From Zanthoxylum bungeanum (lineage: Eukaryota > Streptophyta > Magnoliopsida > Sapindales > Rutaceae): a stretch of 64,000 nucleotides of DNA. The stretch covers positions 62,001-126,000 of the forward strand of contig SKCR01049646.1 in the NCBI GenBank assembly GCA_019454045.1, written 5' to 3'. Shown here piece after piece: positions 1 to 11,199 of this stretch (the first letter of the stretch is position 1; each line of letters starts with the position of its first letter). Below the pieces are notes generated by a model. It worked only from the letters and a program-made list of their open reading frames with translations. It was not told the origin of the DNA and did not search any database. The translations under genes were made by a program, and so were the position numbers.

Positions 1-1945
1 GACGTTTCCCAGACCATAACTCATATGGTGTTTGACTAACAGTCTTGGAAGGAACTTGGTTTAGTAGTAGTGTTGCAGTTTCTAAAGCAAGACCCCAAAA
101 TGAAAGAGGTAGATCCATGTCTGGCATCATTGATCGGACCATATCTAATAATGTCTGATTTCTCCTTTCGGAGACCCCATTATACTGTAGAGTTCCTGGA
201 GGAGTCCACTGGGAAACAATGTCATTTTCTCTCAAGTAATCTTGAAATTCATTGCTTAAGTATTCACCACATCGGTTAGACCTTAGTGACTTAATACTTT
301 TATTAAGCTGGTTTTCTATTTCAGCTTTGAAGTCTTTGAATTTCTCAAAGGCTTCAGATTTGTACCGCATAAGGTACACATACCCATATCGCGAGTGATC
401 ATCGATAAAGGTAATGAAGTAGGAGAATCCACCTCTAGCGGTGACTGACATTGGTCCACATACATCAGAATGTATGAGTTCTAATGTCTCTGTTACACGT
501 TGTCATTTACCTTTGAAGGGTAATTTGGTCATTTTACCAAGTAAACAAGACTCACAAGTTCCATAAGGTTCATATTTGAAGGTTCTGAAATACCCATCCT
601 TATGTAGCTTAGTTAATTTTGTTTCATTGATATGACCTAAGCGACTGTGCCATAGAAGTGATTCATTGAGATTATTCGAGTTAACGTTGTATATATTAGA
701 GGTTGAACATTCTTGTTAGTTTGTAAGACATAGATACCATTATTCAAAATACCATCTCCATATTTTATTTCATTGAAATAAATAGAACATTCATTACAAC
801 TTATTAGGCATGAAAATCCTTTATTACATAAAGAATAAATTGAAATGATGTTCTTTACTAGAGAATGTACATAAACACAATCTTCTAAGTCTAAAACTAA
901 ACCATTCGGTAAAACTAATGAATAAGCCCCCCACGTACAATGCAGCCAGTTTTGCTCCATTACCCATGCGTAAGTCAACCTCCCCATGACGGAGTCTCCT
1001 ACTGTTTTTCAGGCCCTGCACATTGTTACACAAGTGAGTCCCACAACCGGTGTCAAGCACCCAAGTAGAAGGTTCAGAGTTTTGAGAATATAGTTTAATC
1101 ATATACAACATACCTGAAGCATTGGGCTTCTTGGCCTCTTGGGCTTCCCTAGCTTCCTTGGATTTCATGGATCTGCAGTCTTTCTTCCAATGACCATTAT
1201 TTCCACAAAAGAAACATTTCTCATTTCCCTTTTTCTTCTCCACCTTACCATTGGGCTTTAGGTGATCTAGAGCCTTGGCCTTGCCCTTATTTTTCTTTGG
1301 GCCTCGTGGCTTCAGGTCCGTACCCGTAAGCATGACGGAGGTTTTAAGCTCCGGTTTCAAGTCCTTCTCTGCTTGCTTTATCAGATTGTGCAATTATGCT
1401 AAAGTAGCTTCTTTATCAGACAGATGAAACTGCATAATAAAGTTAGAAAATTCTTTTAGTAAGGACTGGAGAATTAGATCCTGACATATCTCATTATCCA
1501 TGATGAACCCGAGGTTGGCCAATATTTCAATGTGGCCAATCATCTTAAGCACATGTCCACTAACAGATCCTTCCTTATACCTTGTTTGGAATAAGACACG
1601 TGACACTTGGAATCTCACGGTATGAACGAAAGTTGCATACAACTCCTTTAAGTGAAAGATGATGGTTTGAGCATCCATATCTTCGTGAGCTTTCTGAAGT
1701 TCGTCCGTCATAGAGCCAAGCATTATGCAAACTACTTGTTCATTATCATCAACGTGTTTCTTCCAAGCATAGAATGTATTTTGGTCAGCATCTTTTGCGG
1801 GTTCAGGGGGAAACGGTCTTTCAAGAACATAGAAAATTCTTTCTTGTCGTAAGACAATTTAAAGATTTCTAAACCAGTCATTGTAGTTATCCCCTTTGAG
1901 CTTATGCTCATCAAGGATGGAACGAAGTGATACTCTGTTTGCCAT
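1..1945 (-). pseudogene. COP1 gag-protease-integrase polyprotein, broken and partial
   Basis: The start is the minus-strand ATG at 1945 (MANRVSLRSILDEHKLKG), which is out of frame with the next long open stretch. In order I see a UBN2-type gag domain (about 1390-1900), a zinc knuckle CFFCGNNGHWKKDC (about 1190-1230), the copia protease motif WVLDTGCGTHLC (about 1030-1070), the protease C-terminal part and integrase zinc and core segments (below about 640) up to the edge. Reading is broken by a frameshift early in gag (about 1910), a stop near 1394 and a frameshift near 930-960. The family makes virus-like particles in the cytoplasm and integrates cDNA. This copy cannot express a full polyprotein. 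Reverse transcriptase and RNase H would lie beyond the window. Confidence 0.85.
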
Positions 1946-3312
1946 TTGAATGTTTGTGAAATATTTTAACCCACATGTTAAGAGAGAATGTTAAAATTAG
2001 GAATATGTTTTTCATTAATGTTTCATAATAACATGGGCTTTTAATATTATGAATTTGCTGCCACCCAATTGTTTTAAAATTTTAAGCAAATCGCATCAAC
2101 CTTAATATGATGGATTTCTTGTGGACAAGGATCCCATTATCATCATTTCATAACTCCGACTAGAGCTGGTCATTATAAAATACGATAATTAGGTAGGTTT
2201 CCAACCAATTTATGATATAAATCACAATTCATTGATCAGTGGGTTGGGCAACCAAACATGCCATAGCTTATGCTAGTCCTCGTGGACACCCAATCTTTTC
2301 CACTAAGTTATAAGACCACGCCTAAGGGTCGCTGTGTCTTATGACTCATAAAAGTCAAACCATTGTCAATAGTACGATTTAGGGACAAATTGGTATTGGT
2401 CAGTCTGGTAAAGCCTAGTCCTGCCAATACGGTTTAAGTCTTTTGGGTCTATACTTTACAATGAGAGGTAAATTTTAGACTTAAATTATTATTGAGGATT
2501 TTAGCAAGTTTAAGTGAATAATTGTCAAATGGATTCCTCCATTGAAAATTCCCCAGAGGGAGGGTGGAGCGAACTCTCTTAAATACTCTTACCTCTTAGG
2601 CTTTTATCGCCTTGGTGACAGGAATAAATAATAGATCCTCCAAATTAGTCCAACACTTTAAATATGTTTTAAGGTAAGCTTTGAGCAAATGATTATCTAG
2701 ATGTCTTCACAGCTTCCTTTTTGGCTATAAAAAGGTAGTGAGTGAAGGAAGACATCAATTATCATCTAACTCTAGTAATACCTTTGGTTAAATTAACTTT
2801 AGTTTGGAAAGTTTTATTAACGCCTTGGTCCCACCCCACTTGTATCTTTTATAATGTCTTTTATTATAAACAAGTGATTTATATTATTAGCCTTAAAGGT
2901 AATAAATCTCTAAGTTCATCACGGAATAATTACTTAGCTAAGGGATAAGCAATACACTCTCTATTTCTTAGAAAATCTCTAGATGCTTGCACCCGAAAAT
3001 AATCAGGTCAATTCTAATCATACATAGAATCATCAAGCATATGAGTTTTAATATGTTGGAATTATTTTAGGCATTAACTAACTTTGATTAATATTTAATT
3101 ATGATATTGCATTTTATTTTATTCAAATAAATTTACTATTCACATTTTTCTGCAGATGCATGAAATTTAAATGCAATTTCAAAATTCAAATCTTAACCAA
3201 ATCATGCAAAACTTGTGCCTAAAATTAATTTCAGGGTGTTAGCTTTCCAACGAGCTTTTAAACACCCAATTTCGAGTTCAAATGAGTGAAAAATAATCAA
3301 AACAAAAACGGC
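1946..3312 (-). other. COP1 untranslated leader
   Basis: About 1.37 kb lies between the primer site and gag. It is AT-rich and I see no convincing coding sequence. Such long leaders are usual in copia elements with long LTRs. No internal repeat stood out. Confidence 0.6.
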
Positions 3313-3324
3313 GCGCTGATACCA
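3313..3324 (-). other. COP1 primer binding site
   Basis: The minus strand reads TGGTATCAGCGC one base beyond the LTR end. This is the plant copia site complementary to the 3' end of initiator methionine tRNA, with G-to-C at one position relative to TGGTATCAGAGC. Confidence 0.85.
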
Positions 3325-4446
3325 TTGTTAGGAAGCGGCCGCGAGTGCGCAGCGGAAAAATAAATAATTAAAATTATGATGCCGCTTTCCCTTTGCCCAA
3401 GACCCATTTGTTTTTATTATTCTACAAGCCTAGGCATGTTACTATATATTCTAAGCATAAAACTCATAAAACATGCCAAGAACATAAACCTAAACATGCT
3501 AACTATAATAAGAACTCTAATTAAAACAAAGAAATAAAAAGACCTACTTGAACCGAAGACTTCTCCAGTCCTCCCTCCAATCTACAAGCTTTTCTCGAAC
3601 TCAGCAATCTCTTCCACGTTCCAAAGAGCCACCCAAGTGTGTGGCCTCCAAAGATGCACACACCAAAGCCAAAACTCAACGGCAAGATTACGCCTTGAGT
3701 GCACGGGTATTTTGCCCTTGATGCTAGTCTAGGAAAATACCTCAAAACTTTTAACTCGAGGTTCCTCTAGTCAATTAGACTTAAGAATCCTCAAAATCAG
3801 TGGCTTACTCTTAAACTTTGGAGTTGCTCACTTATATAAACCCAAGATATGAAAGGTTTGGTGCAAAAATTTGTGAAGAATTCTTTGGGTTTATATAGTG
3901 CTCTGATAAGTGCATGAAAATGTACTTTGAAACATCACTTATCTAGGCTTATTATTAAGTATTTAGTTATATAATTCATATTTTATCGCATAATTTCTAT
4001 TGTTATTTTAATTTAGAAATATTTATTATTTACACTAATTTAGTGATTTTTATTTGTAGGAATATTAATACATGGAACCTGGGACAATGGCAAGTGTTTA
4101 GGGACTATACTGATGCATAGTACGCACACAGGAGCCGAGAACGTGAAAAGCAAAAACTGAATTGGCGCCGCGGCTCCAAAAATTAGGGCCACGGTGCCCT
4201 TGAGTGAAGACTGGCGCCATGGCGCCGCTCTCCCATACAAAATCCAGGGAGTGAGGCTCCACAGCGCCATTTGAAGAAACAAACGTGACTAATAAAAGAG
4301 GCAAGAATTTGAGAAAGACAAAGTGAGCTTCAACTCACGTGGGCCCAACTATTATTTGACCAAATCTTTGATTAAAAAAAGAAAAAGAAAGAGAAGAGTT
4401 AGAGACTTGCAGCCGCAATATTGGACCAAAGAAAGAAGGCATGAAG

Positions 4447-4666
4447 TGTTGAAACCTTGAGATGATAGGTTTGAAGAAATATATTTTTCTTATTATTCAC
4501 AATGTCATTTAGCACTATATATACACATTGTTTGAAATTTAAAAAGGAAAGAGATTACAATGAAAGGAAATAATTAACTACTAGATAAATGACATAATTA
4601 TAGAAGATTCAAAATTAAGTTCCTTGATTTTCTCCTTTTAATTAGCTTGAATGTGGAATCTTATCA
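4447..4666 (-). repeat. COP2 3' LTR
   Basis: 220 bp, TGTTGAAACC to TCTTATCA in plus-strand reading (so TGATAAGATT..GGTTTCAACA on the coding strand). I saw no difference from the copy at 9270-9489. The polyprotein stop codon (4642) falls inside it. A TATATATAG box reads on the minus strand near 4515-4525. Confidence 0.95.
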
Positions 4667-7600
4667 TGCCCCCGCAAGATGGACGGTCTTGGAGAGAGTC
4701 CGATCTTGGACCGGAGTGAGTTGAAAGGAGACTGAGCAAGTGGTTTGGTGAGGGCGTCTACTAGTTGATCAGCTCCAGAGATGTGTGAGAGCCGGAGGAG
4801 ACCAGTTTGAACTTTTTCTCGGATGAAGTGGTAGTCAAGTGCTACGTGTTTCATGCGCGAGTGAAAAACAGGATTGGAGCATAAATTGGTTGCCCCAACA
4901 TTGTCACAGTAGATGACCGGTTGGAGAGAGAGAGTGACACTAAGTTCGGTCAGGAGAGCACAAATCCATCTAATTTCGGCGGCAGTGGAGGCTACTGATC
5001 GGTACTCAGCCTCAGTGGATGACCGTTCAAACGTGCGTTGTTTCTTGGAGCTCCAGGAAATAGGATTGTGACCCAGGTACACTATATAAGCACCAGTGGA
5101 GGTGAAGTCGTCTTTGTTACCAGCCCAATCAGCGTCGGAAAAGGCATGGAGTGCGAGTGGGGAGTTGCGGCGGAGAAATATCCCATGGTCCAGAGTGCCA
5201 TAGAGATATCGCAGTAGACGCTTGACGGCATGCCAATGGTCATCGGTCGGTTGATGCATAAACTGAGAAAGTTTGTTCACTGTATAAGCAATGTCTGGTC
5301 GTGTGAGGGAGAGATACTGGAGGCTGCCGACAATATTTCTGTACTCGGTCGGATCAGATAAAGGAGATCCAGATTGTAATGTGAGTGTCGGGTTTGTTGG
5401 CAGTGGAGTTGGGGCTGGCTTGGCGTCAATCATGTGGGTTCTGGTGAGCAGATCGGCAATGTACTTACGTTGACTAAGAAAAAGATCATTGTTGTGGTTA
5501 ATAACCTCCACCCCAAGGAAATAAGTAAGCTGGCCAAGGTCATTGAGAGAGAAGCGCTGAGAGAGTTGGTTAATGAAGCGTTGGATAGCTTTAACATCAT
5601 TGCCAGTAATGATGATGTCGTCGACATAGACCAAAAGATAAAGTGTGGTGTGGCTATTGGTGAAGATGAACAGTGAGGTGTCGGCCAGGGAGTTGGTGAA
5701 CCCGGACTGTAGAAGAAATTGGCGCAGTTCATAGTACCATGCTCGAGGGGCTTGTTTGAGGCCGTAGATGGCCTTGCGAAGTTTACAGACGTGATGGGGA
5801 TGATCCCGATCAATGAAGCCCGAAGGTTGTGTCATATAAACATCTTCAGTGAGAGTGCCTTGAAGAAAGGCATTGTTGATGTCAAGTTGTCGGAGAGACC
5901 ATCCTTTACTGACAGCAAGACTGAGAACAATCCGAACAGTGGTCGGCTTGATGACTGGGCTGAAGGTTTCATAGTAATCCACGCCAGGACGTTGATGGAA
6001 GCCTTTGGCAACTAAACGAGCTTTGTACCTGTCAATAGAACCATTAGCATTAAACTTGGTGCGAAAGATCCACTTACAGCCGACCAGGTTCTGGTCGGGA
6101 CAGGGTGGTACTAGATCCCATGTCTCATTGCGAAGTAGAGCATTATACTCCTCGGACAGAGCTTGGCACCACTTGGGGTCCTTGAGTGCTTGGGTAATGG
6201 TGGTGGGTTCGAGATTAGGTTGCTGAAGCTGGGCGTGGAGGTTAAGTTTTTGAATTGGTTTGAGGAGGTTGGTCTTGGAACGTGTGACAATCACACGGGG
6301 TAAGTTGGAGGGTTCATGTGGGTGGTCGGTTTTGGTGTGGGCAAGTATGGTTGGTGAAGTTGAGGGTTCATGTGGGTGGTCGTTGTTTGTGTGGTCGGGC
6401 ACGGATGTTGTAGGTGAGTGGTCTTGTGGTCGGTTGGTGTTTGGGTGGTCGGTGTTGGGTGGTGGTCGGGAGTGGTCAAGTGGAGTGGTGCGGGTTGTGT
6501 TTTTGGGGAGGGTTGAGTCCCGGCAGTGTGTATAAGGTCGGTTGTTATGTGGTCTTTCGGTGAGGGGTGGGTGACTTGGGTGCGCAAGGGGTCGGTGTAG
6601 GTTTGAGTGATCGGCTAGTTGTGGCAATTGAGGGCGGGTTGTGGTCGGGCAGGATTGGTTTGATTTGTAAGTGATGATGATGCGCTGGAGTGGTTATGCC
6701 CGATAAGGTTTCTGTGGTCGGATGGGGTTTGTGATGTGGTGGTAATGTGAGGTGGAGGGTGAGGTTGGATCGGGGGGTTGATGGGTGCGGAATTCGGTGG
6801 GAGTGCAGAGTCGGCATTCTGCAATGGTGAGTTCAGTACCGGTAAGGTCATGGAGCACCATTCAGAGATGGTGTGAGTAGTGGCACGGGAAGGAGACAAA
6901 GGAGAGGTGGCAAAGGGAAAAATTGACTCAACGAAGCGGACATGTCGGGAGGTGTAAAGTCGATTTGTGGACGGCTCGAGACATAGATAAGCCCTCTGAG
7001 TGAGAGAATATCCTACGAAGACACAGGGAGAGGACCGAGACTCGAGTTTGTGAGATGTGTATGGACGGAGCCAAGGGTAGCAGAGACAGCCAAAGCTGCG
7101 AAGTTTCGAGTAGTTCGGCATATGACCGAAGAGTTTGAGATAAGGGGAGTGGTGGTGTAAGGTTGGTGTAGGCATGCGATTTATAAGATAGACAGCAGTG
7201 GAGAATGCAAAGGGCCAATGTGAGAGAGGCATGGATGAGTGAGTGAGAAGAGAAAGACCTGTCTCGACGATATGGCGATGACGACGTTCAGAGTACCCAT
7301 TGTGTTCAGGAGTGTGAGGAGGGGAAGTGAGATGGGAGATCCCATGGATTGTTAAGAAGGAAGAGAGGGCTTGGTATTCCCCCCATTGTCAGAGTAGAGA
7401 GATATGATAGGGCTGTTGAAGAATTTTTCGACTAGCACCTTGAAGCGCATAAAGACATCACGGGTGTCAGATTTTCGTTTTATGGGATAAAGCCATATGT
7501 ATTTGGTGAAATGGTCGATAAAGATAATGTAGTATTTGAAGTTATCGAAGGAGTAGACCGGTGAGGTCCATAAATCTGTAAATATAACTTCAAGAGGTGC

Positions 7601-9217
7601 AGATGTAGTAAGAGTAGAGGAAGAGAACGGTAATTTGTGACTTTTATTGCATTGGCATGCATTACAATGATAATTTGAATGAGAGGAATTAGAGACAGCA
7701 GAATTAAATGAAGACATAATGCGTTTGAAGATGGACGACGAGGGATGCCCGAGTCGATGATGCCACTCAGGAATAGAGGTGCTGACACTTGAAAAGGCGA
7801 TTGGAAGTGACCGAGTGGGGGAGGTCGGCCATTCGTATACATCATCTTTAGTCCGACCCTGCAATAGAATGGCCCCCGTGCGAAGATCCTTCACATGAAA
7901 AGAAGATGGTAAGAACTATATGGAAGTGTTGTTGGACTTGCAAAATTGAGATATGGAGATGAGATTACGTTTCATATTGGGTACATATAAAACATTAGAT
8001 AAGGTAAAAGAGTTAGTTATAGTATTGAGAGAGGTAGAACCATGGTGGGAAATGGGAAGGGCAGTGCCGTCACCAATCATTATTTCATCTGTGCCGTCAT
8101 AAGGATAGTGGAGAGCAAGGTTGTTCAGATCAGTAGTGACATGATGTGATGCTCCACTGTCGAGAAGCCAGGCAGGGTTGGATGAAGAGGTGGTGGTAAC
8201 ATTTGCTTGATATTGCCAGGGATGGGGCGTGCGAGGGTTGGACGAGTTGGTCTGCCGGGTTGGTGGTTGCGCACCTGGGAAGTGTTGGCGGAAGAGAGGG
8301 CATTGGGAGACCACATGGCCTTGATTGCGGCACCATTGGCACCGACCAAGAAAGGGACCAGGAGGAGGTCGGTCGGTTCTGGTGTTGGTGGAAGAGTTTC
8401 TGGGAAGTTGGGGGTTGATGGTGGGTGCAAACCGACCGGTGTGGGCAGTGTTATTAGGATGAGGTCGGTTGTAGGTCCGAATATTGGTGGGATGTGCGGA
8501 TGCCGGGTGGGAATTGGAGCTGGTCCTGTTGTGGAGAGATAGCTCTTTGTTGATGAGTTTTTCATGGAGTTCATCAAAGAGAATAGGGGAATCACGGCCA
8601 TTGACAGAGTCGATGATGGACTGATAGTTATCATCAAGTCCGTCAAGCACTTTTTCAATTAGGTCTTCATGGTCAAGAGGTTTTCCAAGGGCGGCAAGTT
8701 GATCGGTTGTGGCTTTGATGGATTGCATGTATTCGGTAATGGTTTTAGGACCTTTGGTGATGTGTTTAAGATGATCCTTGAGTTGTTTGATGTGGCCACG
8801 AGATGGACGGGCATAGGTGTTGGCAAGGGTTTGCCAGGCTTCATAGGTGGTGTTAGATTGGGTGATGAGAGGAACTAGAGATGGTGATAGGGTGCCGACC
8901 AGAGCTGCAAAGATTAGTTTGTCTTGGCGTAGCCAGGTGTGATATTCGGGATTTGGAGAATTGACATTATCTCGGGTGATGGTACGTGGTGGGGTGTGAT
9001 GATTTCCATCAATGTGTTGTTGTAAATCATAGCCGATGAGAATGGCTTCAATTTGGGTTTTCCAGGAGAGGTAATTCGTTGATGTGATTTTGATGGAGTT
9101 GTGGATGGCAACTATGATCAAGGGTTTTGCAGGTTCTTGGGCGTTTGGGATGACATTTTGGGTACCGTCGGCGGCCATTGAAACAGGGGATGGAGGTAGA
9201 GGATCAATATTTGCCAA
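4642..9217 (-). pseudogene. COP2 gag-pol polyprotein, nearly complete, with one stop and two frameshifts
   Basis: The first ATG is at 9217 (MANIDPLPPSPVSMAADG); the internal MAADG at about 9178 is an alternative start. Domains in order: UBN2-type gag; zinc knuckle CQWCRNQGHVVSQC; protease WLLDSGASHHV; integrase with WHHRLGHPS and HCNACQCNK zinc ligands, then FTDLW and SDNGG core motifs; a proline-rich linker; RT with YLLVYVDDIIITGND; RNase H with FSDADWAGN and STEAEYRS. Three lesions: an in-frame TAG at about 7916-7918 where related proteins have Glu; a one-base loss in a G run at about 7383 directly after SDNGG; and a frameshift in the linker near 6615-6630. RT and RNase H (4642-6627) are open. 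Cytoplasmic particle assembly and integration are the family's role. Confidence 0.92.
4667..4679 (-). other. COP2 polypurine tract
   Basis: The coding strand reads CTTGCGGGGGCA immediately before the 3' LTR (TGATAAG). This is the expected PPT position for plus-strand DNA priming. Confidence 0.75.
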
Positions 9218-9257
9218 TGGATGTTGGGAAAAAAAAAAATTTAGAGAAGGGATCTGG

Positions 9258-9269
9258 GCGCTGATACCA
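9258..9269 (-). other. COP2 primer binding site
   Basis: TGGTATCAGCGC on the minus strand directly follows the 5' LTR. It is the same variant as the COP1 site, complementary to initiator methionine tRNA. Confidence 0.85.
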
Positions 9270-9489
9270 TGTTGAAACCTTGAGATGATAGGTTTGAAGA
9301 AATATATTTTTCTTATTATTCACAATGTCATTTAGCACTATATATACACATTGTTTGAAATTTAAAAAGGAAAGAGATTACAATGAAAGGAAATAATTAA
9401 CTACTAGATAAATGACATAATTATAGAAGATTCAAAATTAAGTTCCTTGATTTTCTCCTTTTAATTAGCTTGAATGTGGAATCTTATCA
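9270..9489 (-). repeat. COP2 5' LTR
   Basis: 220 bp, apparently identical to 4447-4666. It is followed on the coding strand by the PBS TGGTATCAGCGC (9258-9269) with no gap. The TSD copy TGAAG lies at 9490-9494. Confidence 0.95.
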
Positions 9490-11004
9490 TGAAGCAGGTT
9501 TGACTTGGGAAGAAACTAAGACACGTGGGCCCAAGTCAAATTATATTAGGTTTAAATATTTTATGTTATATAAAGGCTGGCTGCGTAAAGCAGCCCTTGC
9601 TGCGCAAAAACAGAAGCAAAAAGTGAAGAAGCAGTGCGTGGCCGAGAGGGCAGAGAAGCAGACGAGCAACGAAGAAATATGAGTGCGAGGCCGGGACACG
9701 GAGTCGTGATGATTCAGAGCGATATATCTCTTCAATCCCAGGCTATTTTTATTTCTTTTATGAGGAACTAATCCCCTAGGCAAAGCTAGGGATGAACTCT
9801 TATATTGATTTTTATTATTTGTGTTTTTGATTCCTACGAACCTTTTAATCGTTTAATAAAATTGATGGTTATTATTTTCTATTATCTTTCGATTTATTAA
9901 TCCAGAAATTATGTTTTGCCAAATCCCATATAGATCCAGTCATGCTTCTTCTATGTGTGGTTTGCGAATTTAATTGTGACTGATAAAGTTGTTTTGCGTG
10001 TTGGTTTTCTGCTGCAGTATTGCCTGAGGGTATATTGTCGACGTTAGATAGCTCGTAATGATGACTTTTGTGTGCTGTTAACATAGAGAAAATAATCATT
10101 AATTACCTTAGATTTTGAATATGTTTAGAATTGAATATCTTCCGGTTGTTGGTTTGGGATGTGAAACCCTCAACTGAGTAATACTAGGAATTAATAACAA
10201 AATATAAGAATTTGATACAAGAGGGATTCCCGACGCTTTGCTGCTTTTCTCTGCCATTATCTTTTAATATCTTTTCATCATTTTGTTTATCTTTAATTTA
10301 ATTACCAACTTTTATCGTTTTATTTATTAAGTTACCGTTAACGTTTTTGTTTGAGTAAATTAGTTCATGTAACCATCTCTCTGATGAATCGACACCCCAG
10401 CTATACTGCGATAACCGCAAGTCATATTTGGGCGTAATCATGCTCCAAAGACAACAAAATTAATTAAGAATCCGATATGGGGTAAAAGCCAATTTAATCT
10501 TAACCATTGGATCTTAATTTAGTGGTTTAATGAGATTATAAAAGCCTAATAAGAGTTTGGGCCGAATTGGAATTCAAAACAAATAAAAAAATTAAATTAA
10601 AAAAATTTACTATTCACATGGTACTATTCACGCATTACTATTCACGTGAATAGTATTTTTTTAAAATCTATTTATTCCAATTCCCAAAGTGCCCCTATCG
10701 TCATTCACCAATCCCTAAGCCACTATGGAACCTCATAAATGATATGTTCAATAATTAAACACATTGAACCATTTATGAATAATTGATACAGCAATCATAT
10801 ATGCTGTTAAATATGTATTGTGCACTGTTAACCATTGATTTCGACTTTGTTGTGTGACCTTTTGGGTTCCCCTCAAGTTGGACATGAAATGAATCGTGAT
10901 AATTTAATCGAACATAAATTATCCTCCGATCAAATGGTTGTTCGATTTCAATGACCAAGGTTGACATCTAGCAACATTCCAAGGCCCCCAAATGAGAATG
11001 AAAT

Positions 11005-11026
11005 ATATATATATATATATATATAT
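11005..11026. repeat. (TA)n microsatellite
   Basis: An uninterrupted run of about eleven TA units within the COP1 LTR block 10446-11199. It carries no other signal. Confidence 0.8.
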
Positions 11027-11199
11027 ACTCATTCTGTATGCGATTTACATATGATACGGTTCATCGCCTCATTGTATCTCCACCTATTGACCTAGGGTAC
11101 GGAAAGTGTCTACCCATATGGTCAAAGGTATAATGTTGATAGTGTCATGAATCGTGCTAACCTAAGAATCTCACATGATTCTTCCGATGTGGCCACAGT

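Larger units (their letters stand above)
4447..9489 (-). mobile_element. COP2: full-length young Ty1/copia element (Ale/RE1-like)
   Basis: It is 5043 bp with 220-bp LTRs that look identical base for base. The 5-bp TSD TGAAG is at 4442-4446 and 9490-9494. The PBS is at 9258-9269 and the PPT at 4667-4676, in correct order for the minus strand. The internal region encodes gag, protease, integrase, RT and RNase H. It sits inside SOLO1, which sits inside the COP1 LTR, making it one of the youngest elements here. Lineage is inferred from the gag opening (ITSTNYLSWKTQIEAIL), RE1-like pol and short LTRs. Confidence 0.95.
3904..10440 (+). repeat. SOLO1: Tat/Athila-like gypsy solo LTR, interrupted by COP2
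   Basis: The LTR begins TGATAAGTGCATG at 3904 and ends TTTGGGCGTAATCA at 10440. It is flanked by the direct repeat TGCTC (3899-3903 and 10441-10445). Without COP2 it is about 1.49 kb. No PBS or PPT adjoins it, so it is a solo LTR left by LTR-LTR recombination. A TATA box (9567-9574) and the closing block (about 10390-10440: CGACACCCC, AACCGCAAG) resemble gypsy LTRs whose ends adjoin a TGGCGC-type PBS. The part near 4160-4280 has several GGCGCC-rich near repeats. Confidence 0.85.

Noticed and set aside
2742..2948. 68-codon open frame in the COP1 leader
   Set aside because: No motif, AT-rich composition, and sense-opposed to COP1. No evidence for a gene.
4160..4280. GGCGCC-rich repeats in SOLO1 as a primer site
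   Set aside because: They lie in the LTR body, away from any LTR end, so they are not a TGGCGC-type PBS.
5291..8878. Several plus-strand open frames of 60-111 codons across the COP2 coding region
   Set aside because: They are antisense shadows of the COP2 polyprotein; composition and position follow the minus-strand codons.
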